Of a DNA stretch of 64,000 bases, positions 13,462 to 22,601 are shown piece after piece. Position 1 is the first letter of the stretch. Each line of letters begins with the position of its first letter. The notes beneath the pieces are model-generated. The model was not told where the DNA came from, ran no database searches, and was given only the letters and a program-made list of their open reading frames with translations. The stretch is from Dyella acidiphila (lineage in GTDB: Bacteria; Pseudomonadota; Gammaproteobacteria; Xanthomonadales; Rhodanobacteraceae), in the NCBI RefSeq assembly GCF_014863405.1, contig NZ_JACZZA010000005.1:1-64000 (forward strand), given 5' to 3'. The position numbers and the translations under genes were made by a program.

Positions 13462-14466
13462 ATGCCCGCATTCCATGAAGGTCTTCTTACCGCCGGACGG
13501 CGCATGCCGTACCTGTTCCAGTCCGACGGCCATGCCGGTGCGCTGGATCGTTTCGTGGCGGAACAGCGCACGCATATTTTGCAGTTGCTGGGCGAGCACG
13601 GCGCGATCCTGTTCCGCGGCTTCGGCACCACGCATGCGCAGGCGTTTGCCGACTTCGTGCAGGCGCTGGGCATCGAGACGCTCGACTACGTCTACCGCTC
13701 CACCCCGCGCACCAGCCAGGGCAAGGGCCTGTATACCGCGACCGAATATCCGGCCGATCGCGAAATTCCGATGCACAACGAAAATTCCTATCAGCGCATC
13801 TGGCCGCGCAAATTGGCGTTCTGCTGCGTGAAGGCCGCCGAGAGCGGCGGCGCCACGCCGCTGGCCGACATGCTGGAAGTGCAACGCTTGCTCGATCCGG
13901 CGGTGCTGGACAAATTCCGTCGCCTGGGCGTGCGCTACGACCGCGTCTTCCACGGCCATATCGATCTGTCCTGGCAGGAAGTGTTCCAGACCGAGGATCG
14001 CGCCCAGGTCGAAGCCTTCTGCGCACTCAACGACATCCGCTGGCAGTGGCTGGACGACGATGTATTGAAAACCTCGCAGACCTGCCCGGGGGTGGTGCGC
14101 CATCCGCAGCGCGGCGAAGATTTCCTGTTCAACCAGGCGCATCTGTTCCATCCCTCTGCCATCGGCGAGGAAACCCTGGCTTTCATGCTGGATGCGTTCG
14201 GGCCGGAGTTGCTGCCGCGCAATGCCTGCTATGGCAATGGCGAGGAGATCGAAGCCGCTACGCTCGCCGCGGTGCGCCATGCCTTCAGCGCGGCCGCGGT
14301 CGACCTGCAATGGCAGGAAGGCGATGTGGCGCTGATCGACAATATCCAGGTTGCGCACGGTCGCCGCAGCTACCGCGGCCAGCGCAAGCTGCTGGCATCG
14401 CTGCTGGAAGCCAATCAGACACCGGCGATAGCGGAACTGGAAACAGCGGGAGCAGCGCATGGATGA
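13462..14466 (+). CDS. TauD/AsnO-like Fe(II)/2-oxoglutarate-dependent hydroxylase
   Basis: This is a 334-aa non-haem iron dioxygenase of the TauD/TfdA superfamily, closest in motif to the amino-acid beta-hydroxylases of NRPS pathways (SyrP, AsnO, VioC type). The iron ligands appear as H105-N-E107 (in PMHNENSY) and H299 (in VAHGRRSY). HxE instead of HxD is the signature of the AsnO/VioC branch. The N-terminal ILFRGF block is also typical. ATG 13462 is chosen because upstream in-frame starts lie inside the NRPS gene and the homologous sequence begins here. It sits 40 bp behind the NRPS and its stop overlaps the amidase start by 8 bp, so it is part of the same operon. It probably hydroxylates an amino acid, free or carrier-bound, that enters the peptide. 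The Asn/Asp-like pocket of the last A domain makes Asn or Asp the first candidate. Confidence 0.85.
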   Translation: MPAFHEGLLTAGRRMPYLFQSDGHAGALDRFVAEQRTHILQLLGEHGAILFRGFGTTHAQAFADFVQALGIETLDYVYRSTPRTSQGKGLYTATEYPADREIPMHNENSYQRIWPRKLAFCCVKAAESGGATPLADMLEVQRLLDPAVLDKFRRLGVRYDRVFHGHIDLSWQEVFQTEDRAQVEAFCALNDIRWQWLDDDVLKTSQTCPGVVRHPQRGEDFLFNQAHLFHPSAIGEETLAFMLDAFGPELLPRNACYGNGEEIEAATLAAVRHAFSAAAVDLQWQEGDVALIDNIQVAHGRRSYRGQRKLLASLLEANQTPAIAELETAGAAHG

Positions 14467-15754
14467 GTGGCAGCAGCGGCCAGTACGCGAACTGGCCGAA
14501 GCGATCGCGGCCGGTACGCTGACCCCCGCACCGGTGCTGCAGGCCTGCCTGCGCAAGATCGACGCACGCGAGCGCACCCTGGCCGCCTGGGCTCATGTCA
14601 ATCGTGCGGCAGCGCCGGCGATTCGCGGCGATGCGCTGGCTGCGGCACCGTTATGCGGCATTCCCATCGGCGTGAAAGACATCATCGATACCGCGGATAT
14701 GCCGACCTGTTATGGCTCGGCCATCTACGAGGGCTTTCGTCCTGCCGCCGACGCCGCGTGCGTGGCGCTGGCGCGCGCCGCTGGCGCGGTGGTTCTCGGC
14801 AAAACGGTTACCGCCGAATTCGGCCTGTCCAGTCCCGGCGCCACGCGCAATCCGCACAACGAAGCGCATACGCCGGGCGCGTCTTCCAGCGGCTCGGCCG
14901 CGGCGGTGGCCGCGGGCATGGTGCCGCTGGCGCTGGGTACGCAGACCGGCGGCTCGATCATCCGGCCGGCCAGCTACTGCGGCATCGTCGGCTACAAGCC
15001 CAGCTTCGGCCTGATCGACCGCACCGGCGTAAAGCCGCTGGCGCACAGCCTGGATACGATCGGCGTGCTGACCCGCACGGTGGACGACGCGCAATACTTC
15101 GCCGGCGTGCTGGCCCGGCGCGAGCTGGCCATGCCACTGCATGGCGCACTGCGCATCGGCCGCTACGGCGCGCAGCACTGGGGCAATCTGTCCGCCGCGG
15201 CGCAGTCAGCCCTGCAGCAAGCCGACGAAGCCCTGCTGCTGGCCGGCGCCGTCATCGGCGAGCGGCCGCTGCCCAGCTGGCACGACGAACTGCAGGCCGC
15301 CTTCTCCACCATCGTGTTGTGGGATGTTGCCGCCACCCTGGCTTTCGAGAAACTGCAGCATCTGCCGCGCCTGCGCGAGGAAACGCGCAAAGTGCTCGGC
15401 TACGACACGCCTGCGCCGGCCGAATACGACGAGGCGCTGATACAGGGCGAGACCTGGCGCGCCGCGCTCGATGCACTGTTCGGCGATTGCGATGTGCTGT
15501 TGGCGCCAGCGGTACCCGATGTCGCGCCGGAAGGCATCCTGCATTCGGGCGATCCTTCGTATTGCGTGCCGTGGTCGCTGCTGCATACGCCGAGCCTGGC
15601 AGTGCCCGTCACCACCGGCGCGCGCGGGCTGCCGATCGGCGTGCAGCTGATTGCGCGCATCGGCGACGACGCGCGCCTGCTGGCGGTGGGCCGGCTGCTG
15701 GAGTCGACCCTGCAGGCGATGCGCGCCAGCCAGGACCAGGCGGAGCCGGCATGA
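14459..15754 (+). CDS. Amidase-signature family hydrolase
   Basis: This is a 431-aa amidase-signature enzyme (GatA/AmiE-like superfamily, Ser-cisSer-Lys triad). The general base Lys73 lies in IPIGVKDIIDT, the cis-Ser is in GASSSGSAAA (142-143), and the nucleophile Ser166 is in TQTGGSIIRPA. The length fits stand-alone amidases. There are no GatB/GatC neighbours, so a tRNA amidotransferase role is unlikely. The start overlaps the hydroxylase stop by 8 bp, which suggests translational coupling and a function in the peptide pathway. Possibilities include deamidation of an Asn/Gln side chain, trimming of a protecting group, or self-resistance by hydrolysis. The sequence does not decide between these. 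Confidence 0.88.
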   Translation: MDEWQQRPVRELAEAIAAGTLTPAPVLQACLRKIDARERTLAAWAHVNRAAAPAIRGDALAAAPLCGIPIGVKDIIDTADMPTCYGSAIYEGFRPAADAACVALARAAGAVVLGKTVTAEFGLSSPGATRNPHNEAHTPGASSSGSAAAVAAGMVPLALGTQTGGSIIRPASYCGIVGYKPSFGLIDRTGVKPLAHSLDTIGVLTRTVDDAQYFAGVLARRELAMPLHGALRIGRYGAQHWGNLSAAAQSALQQADEALLLAGAVIGERPLPSWHDELQAAFSTIVLWDVAATLAFEKLQHLPRLREETRKVLGYDTPAPAEYDEALIQGETWRAALDALFGDCDVLLAPAVPDVAPEGILHSGDPSYCVPWSLLHTPSLAVPVTTGARGLPIGVQLIARIGDDARLLAVGRLLESTLQAMRASQDQAEPA

Positions 15755-15784
15755 TGCGCGCCGAGCGGCAGACGGAGAAGATGC

Positions 15785-17299
15785 GTGCAATGCAGTAAGG
15801 CATGCCGCCTTGTGCTGCGGCCCTGCGCGATATTGCTGCTGGCAGCCGGCGTGCTGGCAAATGCCGGCTGCATGCTGGGGCCAGACTACCAACGTCCGGC
15901 GCTTACTCCGCCCACGCGCTATACGCAGCAGCCACCAGTGACGGCAACTGCCACGGCCAACGTTGCCGGCGGCGGCACGCAGCTGCTGGACCAGCAGCGC
16001 GATATTCCAGGCGACTGGTGGACACTGTTTCATTCACCGGCCATCGATGCGCTGGTAAGCCAGGCACTGCACGACAATCCCGGCCTCGATGCGGCCAATG
16101 CCACGCTGCAGCAAGCCAGGGACCTGGCCTATGCACAGCAAGGCACGCTATGGCCATCGCTGAGCGCCACCTTGGGCAGTTCGCGCCAGGCCACGCCCCA
16201 AACCTACGAATACGGCAGCACCACGCCCGCGCTGGTCTACAACGAACAGAATGCGCAGTTGAATCTGTCGTATACGCTGGATTTCTGGGGCGGCCTGCGG
16301 CGTGCCGTGGAGCAAAGCCATGCGCAGGTCGACTACCAGCGTTTCCAATTGGAAGCGGCCTACCTGACGCTGACGGCGCAGGTGGTCGGCAACGCGATTC
16401 AGCTCGCTTCGCTGCGGCAGCAGATCGATGCGCAGCAGGCGCTGGTCGGTTTCGAGCAACAGCAATTGCAGACCGTGCACGGCCAGTTCGAGATCGGCGC
16501 CGCCACCGCCAGCGACCTGGCCCAGCAGCAGGCGCAGCTGGCGCAAGCGCAAGCGATCGTGGTGCCCCTGCAGACGCAGCTGGCGCAGACGCGCGATCAG
16601 CTTGCAGCCTATCTCGGCCGTGCGCCGGCCGACACCGCGATTGCGGATATCGATCTGGATGCGCTGAACCTGCCGGCAGATCTGCCGCTCACCCTGCCCT
16701 CCACGCTGGTGGAACAGCGGCCGGATATCCGCGCCGCCGAAGCCATGCTGCATGCGCAGACGGCAGCGCTGGGCGTGGCGATTGCGCAGCGCTTTCCCAA
16801 CATCACGCTCAACGCCGCCTACGGTTCCGAGGCCGCCAGCGTGGGGCAATTGTTCACCCCCACCAATGTGCTGTGGTCGGCCGCGGCACAGGCGGTGCAA
16901 CCGATCTTCGATGCCGGCCAGCTCAAGCACAAGCAACTGGCGCAGCAGGCACAGGTACGCGCGGCCGCGGCGCAATGGCGCAACCAGGTGGTACTGGCGT
17001 TCCAGAATGTGGCCGATACGCTGGTCGCATTGCAGAACGATGCGCGCAATCTGCAATACGTGCTGACCGCCAAACAGGCGGCCGAGCGCAGCCTGCAGCT
17101 GGCCAGCGAGCAGTACAAGCTGGGCGGCGTTTCCTATCTCAACGTGCTGAGTGCCGAGCAGACCTATCAAAGCACCCTGCTGGCGCTGATCCGCGCGCGC
17201 ACCGCGCGATTCACCGACACCGTCGCGCTGTACCAGGCATTGGGCGGCGGCTGGTGGCATCGCCAGGACGATGTACCGCTGGCCATGGAACAACGATGA
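15785..17299 (+). CDS. RND efflux outer-membrane factor lipoprotein (NodT/OprM-like)
   Basis: This 504-aa TolC-like outer-membrane channel has a lipoprotein signal peptide (hydrophobic AILLLAAGVLA then a lipobox ending at the Cys of LANAGC) and the family opening MLGPDYQRP. Two repeated outer-membrane-efflux halves with long helices follow, including the RPDIRAAEAML block. Start GTG 15785 has GGAG seven bases upstream; a second GTG lies nine codons in. It is 30 bp behind the amidase and followed by its membrane-fusion and RND partners, so the three form a complete tripartite pump. Position at the end of the NRPS operon suggests export of the peptide product, an inference from context. Confidence 0.9.
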   Translation: MQCSKACRLVLRPCAILLLAAGVLANAGCMLGPDYQRPALTPPTRYTQQPPVTATATANVAGGGTQLLDQQRDIPGDWWTLFHSPAIDALVSQALHDNPGLDAANATLQQARDLAYAQQGTLWPSLSATLGSSRQATPQTYEYGSTTPALVYNEQNAQLNLSYTLDFWGGLRRAVEQSHAQVDYQRFQLEAAYLTLTAQVVGNAIQLASLRQQIDAQQALVGFEQQQLQTVHGQFEIGAATASDLAQQQAQLAQAQAIVVPLQTQLAQTRDQLAAYLGRAPADTAIADIDLDALNLPADLPLTLPSTLVEQRPDIRAAEAMLHAQTAALGVAIAQRFPNITLNAAYGSEAASVGQLFTPTNVLWSAAAQAVQPIFDAGQLKHKQLAQQAQVRAAAAQWRNQVVLAFQNVADTLVALQNDARNLQYVLTAKQAAERSLQLASEQYKLGGVSYLNVLSAEQTYQSTLLALIRARTARFTDTVALYQALGGGWWHRQDDVPLAMEQR

Positions 17300-17336
17300 A
17301 CCTGCTACCTGCTTCCGCTCCGGGATACCGCACCGC

Positions 17337-18467
17337 ATGACGCCACGACGCCTGCGCCTGATGTTGTTCTGCGCCGCCGCCTGCATTGCGCTGGCGGTCT
17401 GGCATTTGCTGTCCGGTGGCGGCCATGCCAGCGCGAAGGCGGCGGCCAGCGACGATGACGATAGCGCGCTGACGGTATCGGCCATCACCGTGCAGGCCTC
17501 GCCCTGGCAAGGTCAGGTAAAAGCCTTCGGCCAGCTGCGCGCGGCGCAGGGTTCCGATCTGTCGGCCGAAGTGTCCGGCATCGTCGACAGTATCGATTTC
17601 AAATCCGGCCAGAATGTGCAGGCAGGCACCGTACTGCTGCGCCTGCGTCCGAACGACGACGATGCCAAGCTGGCCGCCCTGCGCGCCAATGCCGAATTGG
17701 CCGCGGCCAATCTCGCGCGCGACCGTCAGCAATACGCGCTGAAGGCGATCAGCCGCGCCACCCTCGACCAGGACGAAGCCAACGAAAAGAACGCGCACGC
17801 ACAAGTTGCCGCGCAGCAGGCGCAGATGGCGGAGAAAGTGGTGCGCGCGCCCTTCAGCGGCCAGCTCGGCATCCGCATGGTGGATCTGGGCCAGTACCTG
17901 ACGGCCGGCACGCCGATCGTCAGCCTGCAGGCGCTCGATCCGATCTACCTGGATTTCAACTTGCCGCAGCAGCAGCTCGGCCAGGTGCGCCCCGGGCAAA
18001 GCGTCGACGTCGCCGTGGACAGCTTTCCCGGCAAGCTGTTCAAGGCGCAGGTGATGGCCGTCGACAGCCGGGTCGACGCCGCCAGCCGCATGGTGGCGGT
18101 GCGGGCGGACCTGGACAATCCCGGCCACGTTCTATTGCCTGGCATGTTCGCCACGGCACGCCTGAGCGTGGGCCAGCCCGAGCAGGTATTGGCGATTCCG
18201 CTGGCCGCGATCAGCTTCAGCCCACATGGCGACTATGTCTATGTGTTGACACCCAAGAGCGGCAGCGATCATTTGCAGACGGCCAGCATGCGCGCGCTGC
18301 ACGTGGGCGAACAGCATGGCGACCGCGCCATCGTGCTGGATGGGCTGACGGCCGGCGAAGTGGTGGTGACTGCCGGTCAGATCAAACTGCGCAACGGCGC
18401 CACCGTGCAGATCAACAACAGCGCGCAGCCGTCGGATCGCTGGCATCCGGACGCGGCGGAAGAATAA
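17337..18467 (+). CDS. RND efflux periplasmic adaptor (membrane fusion protein)
   Basis: This 376-aa HlyD/AcrA-type adaptor bridges the inner-membrane RND pump and the outer-membrane channel. It begins with a signal anchor (MTPRRLRLMLFCAAACIALAVW). A barrel-sandwich/lipoyl half (EVSGIVDSIDFKSGQNVQAGTVLLRL) comes next, then an alpha-hairpin, the second lipoyl half (KVVRAPFSGQLGIRMVDLGQ) and a beta-barrel ending near VTAGQIKLRNG. Start ATG 17337 is preferred over a start 66 bases upstream because the signal sequence begins there and the longer form would run back into the outer-membrane factor gene. The permease follows 12 bases downstream. Confidence 0.9.
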   Translation: MTPRRLRLMLFCAAACIALAVWHLLSGGGHASAKAAASDDDDSALTVSAITVQASPWQGQVKAFGQLRAAQGSDLSAEVSGIVDSIDFKSGQNVQAGTVLLRLRPNDDDAKLAALRANAELAAANLARDRQQYALKAISRATLDQDEANEKNAHAQVAAQQAQMAEKVVRAPFSGQLGIRMVDLGQYLTAGTPIVSLQALDPIYLDFNLPQQQLGQVRPGQSVDVAVDSFPGKLFKAQVMAVDSRVDAASRMVAVRADLDNPGHVLLPGMFATARLSVGQPEQVLAIPLAAISFSPHGDYVYVLTPKSGSDHLQTASMRALHVGEQHGDRAIVLDGLTAGEVVVTAGQIKLRNGATVQINNSAQPSDRWHPDAAEE

Positions 18468-18479
18468 GCAGGTGCAGCC

Positions 18480-21400
18480 ATGCGCATAACCGATCTTTTT
18501 ATCCAGCGTCCGGTGCTTTCCTGCGTGCTGTCGCTGTTGGTGCTGGTCGCCGGCCTGCGCAGCATGCAGTCGCTGCCGGTGGAACAGTTCCCGCACACCG
18601 TCAGCGGCACGGTGGAAGTGGTTACCCAGTATTACGGCGCCGACCCGGCCACCGTGGCCGGCTTCGTCACCACGCCGCTGGAAGCGCGCATCAGCCAGGC
18701 CGAAGGCATCGACTACGTCGCCTCCAATTCGAGCCTGGGCGTATCCGACATCACCGTCTATCTGAAGCTCAACGTGGATCCGGCCCGCGCACTGGCCGAA
18801 ATCCAGTCGTATGTCACCGCCGCCACTTCGCAATTCCCGCCCGGCGTGCAGGCCTCCTCGATCACCGTCAGCTCCGGCACCGGCGGCGTGATGAACGTGA
18901 CCATGGACAGCGATGTACTGAGCACCGGCCAGGTCAGCGACTATGCGCAGCGCGTGGTGAAGCCGCGCCTGCAGGCCGTGCCGGGTGTGCAGGTGGTGAA
19001 TATCCAGGGCGCGCCGCAGGTGGTGATGCGCGTATGGCTGGATCCGGACCGGCTCGCCGCAGTGGGCATGACGCCGGCCGATGTACAGAACGCACTGGCC
19101 AATAACAACTTCGTCTCCGGCGCCGGCCAGACCCTGGGCGCGATGACCTTCGTCAATCTGGATATCACCTCGGGCCTGCATACCGCGGCCGAATTCGGCG
19201 AGCTGATCCTGCGCCAGGATGGCGGCCGCATCATCCGCCTGGGCGATGTGGCGCGCGTGGAACTGGGCAAGGATCCCGATACCTTGCAGGTGTACAGCAA
19301 CGGCCGGCCGGGCGTGTTTATCCAGATCAAACCTACGCCTTCGGCCAATGCGCTCACGCTGACCCGCGCGCTGGCCGAACGCATCGAGGAAATCCGCAAG
19401 CAGATGCCGCCGGGATTGCGGCTGTCGATCCTGCACGACACCGGCGGTTTTATCCGCACGTCCATCCGCGAAGTGATCGCCACGCTGTTCGAGGCCTTGC
19501 TGATCGTATCGCTGGTGGTGTTCGCCTTTCTCGGCTCGCCGCGTTCGATCCTGATTCCGCTGATTACCATCCCGCTATCGCTGATCGGCACCTTCGCGCT
19601 GATGTCGATGCTGGATTTCTCCATCAACCTGCTGACCTTGCTGGCACTGGTGCTGGCGATCGGGCTGGTGGTGGACGACGCCATCATCATCGTGGAGAAC
19701 GTGAACCGCCATCTGGCTGCCGGCATGGCGCCGATGCGCGCCGCCTCGGTGGCGGTGCGCGAACTGGCGATGCCGATCCTGGCCATGACGGTGGTGCTGG
19801 TAGCGGTATACGTGCCGCTCAGCCTGCAAGGCGGCCTTACCGGCGCCTTGTTCACCCAGTTCGCCTTTACCCTGGCCGGTGCAGTCACCATCTCGGCCCT
19901 GCTGGCGCTGACCCTGACACCGATGATGTCCTCGCGCCTGCTGCTTACGCGCCAGGAGGTGATGTCGGCGCGCACCTTCGCCGAACGCCTCGAGCAAGCC
20001 ACCGACCGCCTGCTGGAAAAGCTGCAGGCGTATTACCTGCACAGCTTGCGGCGCACCCTGCAATTGCAGCCGCTGGTGCTGCTGGTCGGCGCGCTGGTGC
20101 TGGTCAGCATCTTTTTTCTCTACACCGGTTCCAAGAGCGAACTCTCGCCGCGCGAAGATCGCGGCGTGCTGGTGACCAGCGGTGAAGGCTCGCCCAACAG
20201 CACCTCGGACGGCCTGGCAATCTACAGCCGGCAAATCCAGGATGCGTATCGCGCCATTCCCGAAATGCACAGCTACTGGCATATCGTGGATGCACCCGAT
20301 GTCGAAGGCGGCCTGGTGCTGAAGGACTGGTCCGAGCGCAAGCGCAGCGCGTTCGCCATCGGCAACAAACTGCAGGACACGCTGCAGAACGTCGCCGGCC
20401 TGGATATGGCGGTGTACGAGCCGCCCTACCTGCCCGGCTCGCAAGGCCTGCCGGTCGGCTTCGTGCTGCAGAGCTCCGGCGATTTCGAACAGCTCGATAC
20501 GGTATCCGATGCATTCCTGGCCAAGGCCAAGGCCAGCGGACTGTTTTCGTATGCCGAAAAAGACCTGCGCATCGACCAGCCGCAATCGACCATCGTGGTG
20601 GACCGCGCCAAGCTGTCCACCCTCGGCCTGACCATGAACGACCTGGCCACCTCCTTGAACACCATTCTCGGTGGCGGCTTTGTCGGCTTCTTCTCCAACG
20701 ACCAGCGTTCCTACAAAGTGGAACCGCTGGCCGCACGCCGCTTTCGCCTGAATGCGGACCAGGTGCTGGATTATCCGATCGCCACCATCAAGGGCGTGCC
20801 GGTGCCGCTGCGTTCGGTGGCGCATATCGTGAACAGCACGGTGCCCGAATCGATCTCGCACTTCCAGCAGCTCAACGCCACCACCATCAGTGCCATTCCG
20901 CGTCCCGGCATCACCCAGGCAGACGCCTATCGCTACCTGCAACAACTGGCCGACCAGATGCTGCCGGCCGGCTTCGGCACCGATACGGTCGGCTCGCTGC
21001 GCCAGTACGTGCATGAAAGCAGCGGCTTCGTGGCCACCTTCGCGCTGGCCATGGTGGTGGCCTATCTGGCCCTGGCGGCACTGTTCGAAAGCTTCCGCGC
21101 ACCATTGATCATCCTGGTATCGGTGCCGATGTCGATTGCCGGCGCACTGCTGTTCGTCTGGCTGCGTGTCGGCGGCGTCAGCCTCAATCTGTTTACCGAG
21201 GTGGGACTGGTCACGTTGATGGGATTGATCAGCAAACACGGCATCCTGATCATCGCCGTCACCCAGCGCGAACAGGCCAGCGGGCATTCGCGGCAACAGG
21301 CGATCGAGCTGGCCTGCAGCCAACGCCTGCGCCCGATCCTGATGACCACGGCCGCGATGGTGCTGGGCGTGACACCGCTGATGTTCGTGCATGGCCCCGG

Positions 21401-21566
21401 CTCCGCCTCGCGCTTCGCGATCGGCCTGGTGGTGGCGGCCGGCCTTTCCATCGGCACGCTGTTTACCCTGTTCGTGCTGCCGTCGGTGTATCTGTTGTTC
21501 GCCGCGGCGACGGCGCGCGAGCATAGCGGCGGATTGAACGAAGCGATGGGCGTGCCCGGTCCATAA
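18480..21566 (+). CDS. RND multidrug/HAE1-type inner-membrane efflux permease
   Basis: This 1028-aa proton-driven resistance-nodulation-division transporter has the usual AcrB/MexB family length. The N-terminal IQRPVLSCVLSLLVLVAG is TM1. The TM4 proton-relay Asp pair is in LVVDDAIIIVENVNRH (about 397-411), and a large periplasmic loop precedes each TM bundle. The second half carries LMGLISKHGILII, the family G-x-x-x-K-N/H-G-I-L block. It follows the adaptor by 12 bp and is the last gene of the NRPS operon. Substrate is unknown; export of the NRPS product or self-resistance is suggested by position only. Confidence 0.93.
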   Translation: MRITDLFIQRPVLSCVLSLLVLVAGLRSMQSLPVEQFPHTVSGTVEVVTQYYGADPATVAGFVTTPLEARISQAEGIDYVASNSSLGVSDITVYLKLNVDPARALAEIQSYVTAATSQFPPGVQASSITVSSGTGGVMNVTMDSDVLSTGQVSDYAQRVVKPRLQAVPGVQVVNIQGAPQVVMRVWLDPDRLAAVGMTPADVQNALANNNFVSGAGQTLGAMTFVNLDITSGLHTAAEFGELILRQDGGRIIRLGDVARVELGKDPDTLQVYSNGRPGVFIQIKPTPSANALTLTRALAERIEEIRKQMPPGLRLSILHDTGGFIRTSIREVIATLFEALLIVSLVVFAFLGSPRSILIPLITIPLSLIGTFALMSMLDFSINLLTLLALVLAIGLVVDDAIIIVENVNRHLAAGMAPMRAASVAVRELAMPILAMTVVLVAVYVPLSLQGGLTGALFTQFAFTLAGAVTISALLALTLTPMMSSRLLLTRQEVMSARTFAERLEQATDRLLEKLQAYYLHSLRRTLQLQPLVLLVGALVLVSIFFLYTGSKSELSPREDRGVLVTSGEGSPNSTSDGLAIYSRQIQDAYRAIPEMHSYWHIVDAPDVEGGLVLKDWSERKRSAFAIGNKLQDTLQNVAGLDMAVYEPPYLPGSQGLPVGFVLQSSGDFEQLDTVSDAFLAKAKASGLFSYAEKDLRIDQPQSTIVVDRAKLSTLGLTMNDLATSLNTILGGGFVGFFSNDQRSYKVEPLAARRFRLNADQVLDYPIATIKGVPVPLRSVAHIVNSTVPESISHFQQLNATTISAIPRPGITQADAYRYLQQLADQMLPAGFGTDTVGSLRQYVHESSGFVATFALAMVVAYLALAALFESFRAPLIILVSVPMSIAGALLFVWLRVGGVSLNLFTEVGLVTLMGLISKHGILIIAVTQREQASGHSRQQAIELACSQRLRPILMTTAAMVLGVTPLMFVHGPGSASRFAIGLVVAAGLSIGTLFTLFVLPSVYLLFAAATAREHSGGLNEAMGVPGP

Positions 21567-21609
21567 CGGACTGGAATCAGGTCCGGCAGCCGTGTCTTGC
21601 CGGCACGAC

Positions 21610-22380
21610 TCAGTTGCGGCCGGCCATCACGCCGCCGTCCACGTCCCAGATCGCACCCGTCACCCAGGCTGCCTGGTCGGAAAGCAGAAAACTCACCACC
21701 TCGGCGACATCCCGCGGTGTGCCGACGCGGCCGATCGGATGGAAGCTGTTGAACCCCTGCAAGGCGCTGTGCACGTCCGCCTTGGGAATAAAGCCTTCGT
21801 AGATGGGCGTCTGCACTACGGCGGGAGACACCGCATTGACGCGGATATGTTGGGGCGCCAATTCCATCGCCAGATGCTGGGTCAGCGAATGCAAGCCGGC
21901 CTTGGCCATGGAATACGCCGACGACGGCGTCGCCGCGATCGCCTGCCGCGCCCACATCGAGCCGATATTTACGATGGCGCCGGCACGCCCGGCGGCCAGC
22001 AGATTCGCCGCTACTTTCTGCGTAATAAAAAAGAATGCCTTGTTCAGCGCCATGTACTGGTCGTAATCGGCATCCTGGTGTTCCAGAAAGGGCTTGGGAA
22101 AGAACACACCGGCGGCGTTGACGAGCAGGTCGATGTCCGGATGCCGGTCGAGCGCCGCCAGCAGCGCAGCGAGCCCCGTTTCGCTGGACAAATCGGCGGT
22201 CAGCGCCGTCACCTGCCCCAGTGCAGCCAGCTCTTCGCGTGCCGCCTCGGTCTTCTCCGGGCGGTGGCCCACGATCACCGCGCTGCCACCTTCGGCGAGC
22301 ACCATCCGGGCCGTTTCCAGGCCCATGCCGCTGCTGCCGCCGACGACCAGCAGCTTCCTGCCTTCGAATCGATTGCTCAT
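21610..22380 (-). CDS. SDR family oxidoreductase
   Basis: This 256-aa classical short-chain dehydrogenase/reductase is NAD(P)-dependent. The Rossmann glycine motif is GGSSGMG (about 13-19; the first residue is G rather than T). The NAG-type strand is LVNAAGVF, and the catalytic Ser in IVNIGSMWA and Tyr-x-x-x-Lys in AYSMAKAG are present. The C-terminus [17 protein letters not shown] is typical. ATG 22380 is chosen because GAGGA lies at proper spacing and the Rossmann strand begins at once; an upstream extension is AT-poor filler. It is divergent from a LysR regulator, which is the likely controller. Substrate unknown. Confidence 0.9.
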   Translation of the reverse strand: MSNRFEGRKLLVVGGSSGMGLETARMVLAEGGSAVIVGHRPEKTEAAREELAALGQVTALTADLSSETGLAALLAALDRHPDIDLLVNAAGVFFPKPFLEHQDADYDQYMALNKAFFFITQKVAANLLAAGRAGAIVNIGSMWARQAIAATPSSAYSMAKAGLHSLTQHLAMELAPQHIRVNAVSPAVVQTPIYEGFIPKADVHSALQGFNSFHPIGRVGTPRDVAEVVSFLLSDQAAWVTGAIWDVDGGVMAGRN

Positions 22381-22576
22381 AAAGAATCCTCGCTGTCTGT
22401 GGAGGCGGCGCCACGCCTGCGGCGCGACCGCCCGGAATTGCATAGGTGGGTAGAAAATCTTTGCTATGCCGTCAATGGCCGATGGCGCATTGCTCGATGC
22501 CATGCCTGGCCATAACGGCCTTTTGCGAGAAAATTGTTAGTCGATTCCTTTTCCCCGGCAAACGATTTAATGTGTC

Positions 22577-22598
22577 GATAGCTAAAAGAAAAACTATC
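22577..22598. promoter_or_regulatory. Inverted repeat, candidate LysR operator
   Basis: GATAG and CTATC are separated by 12 bases in the SDR/LysR intergenic region and end just before the LysR start codon. LysR proteins usually bind interrupted dyads (T-N11-A) between divergent genes, often repressing themselves. Here the spacing is one base longer than the classic form, so this is only a candidate. Confidence 0.25.
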
Positions 22599-22601
22599 TC
22601 C

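Noticed and set aside
14459-15754. GatA subunit of tRNA amidotransferase
   Set aside because: There are no GatB/GatC partners, it is embedded in an NRPS operon with overlapping frames, and the signature region varies from GatA.
21583-21603. Short inverted repeat between RND permease and SDR gene (CCGGCA/TGCCGG)
   Set aside because: Only 6-bp arms with a 9-base loop and no T-tract; too weak to call a terminator in GC-rich DNA.
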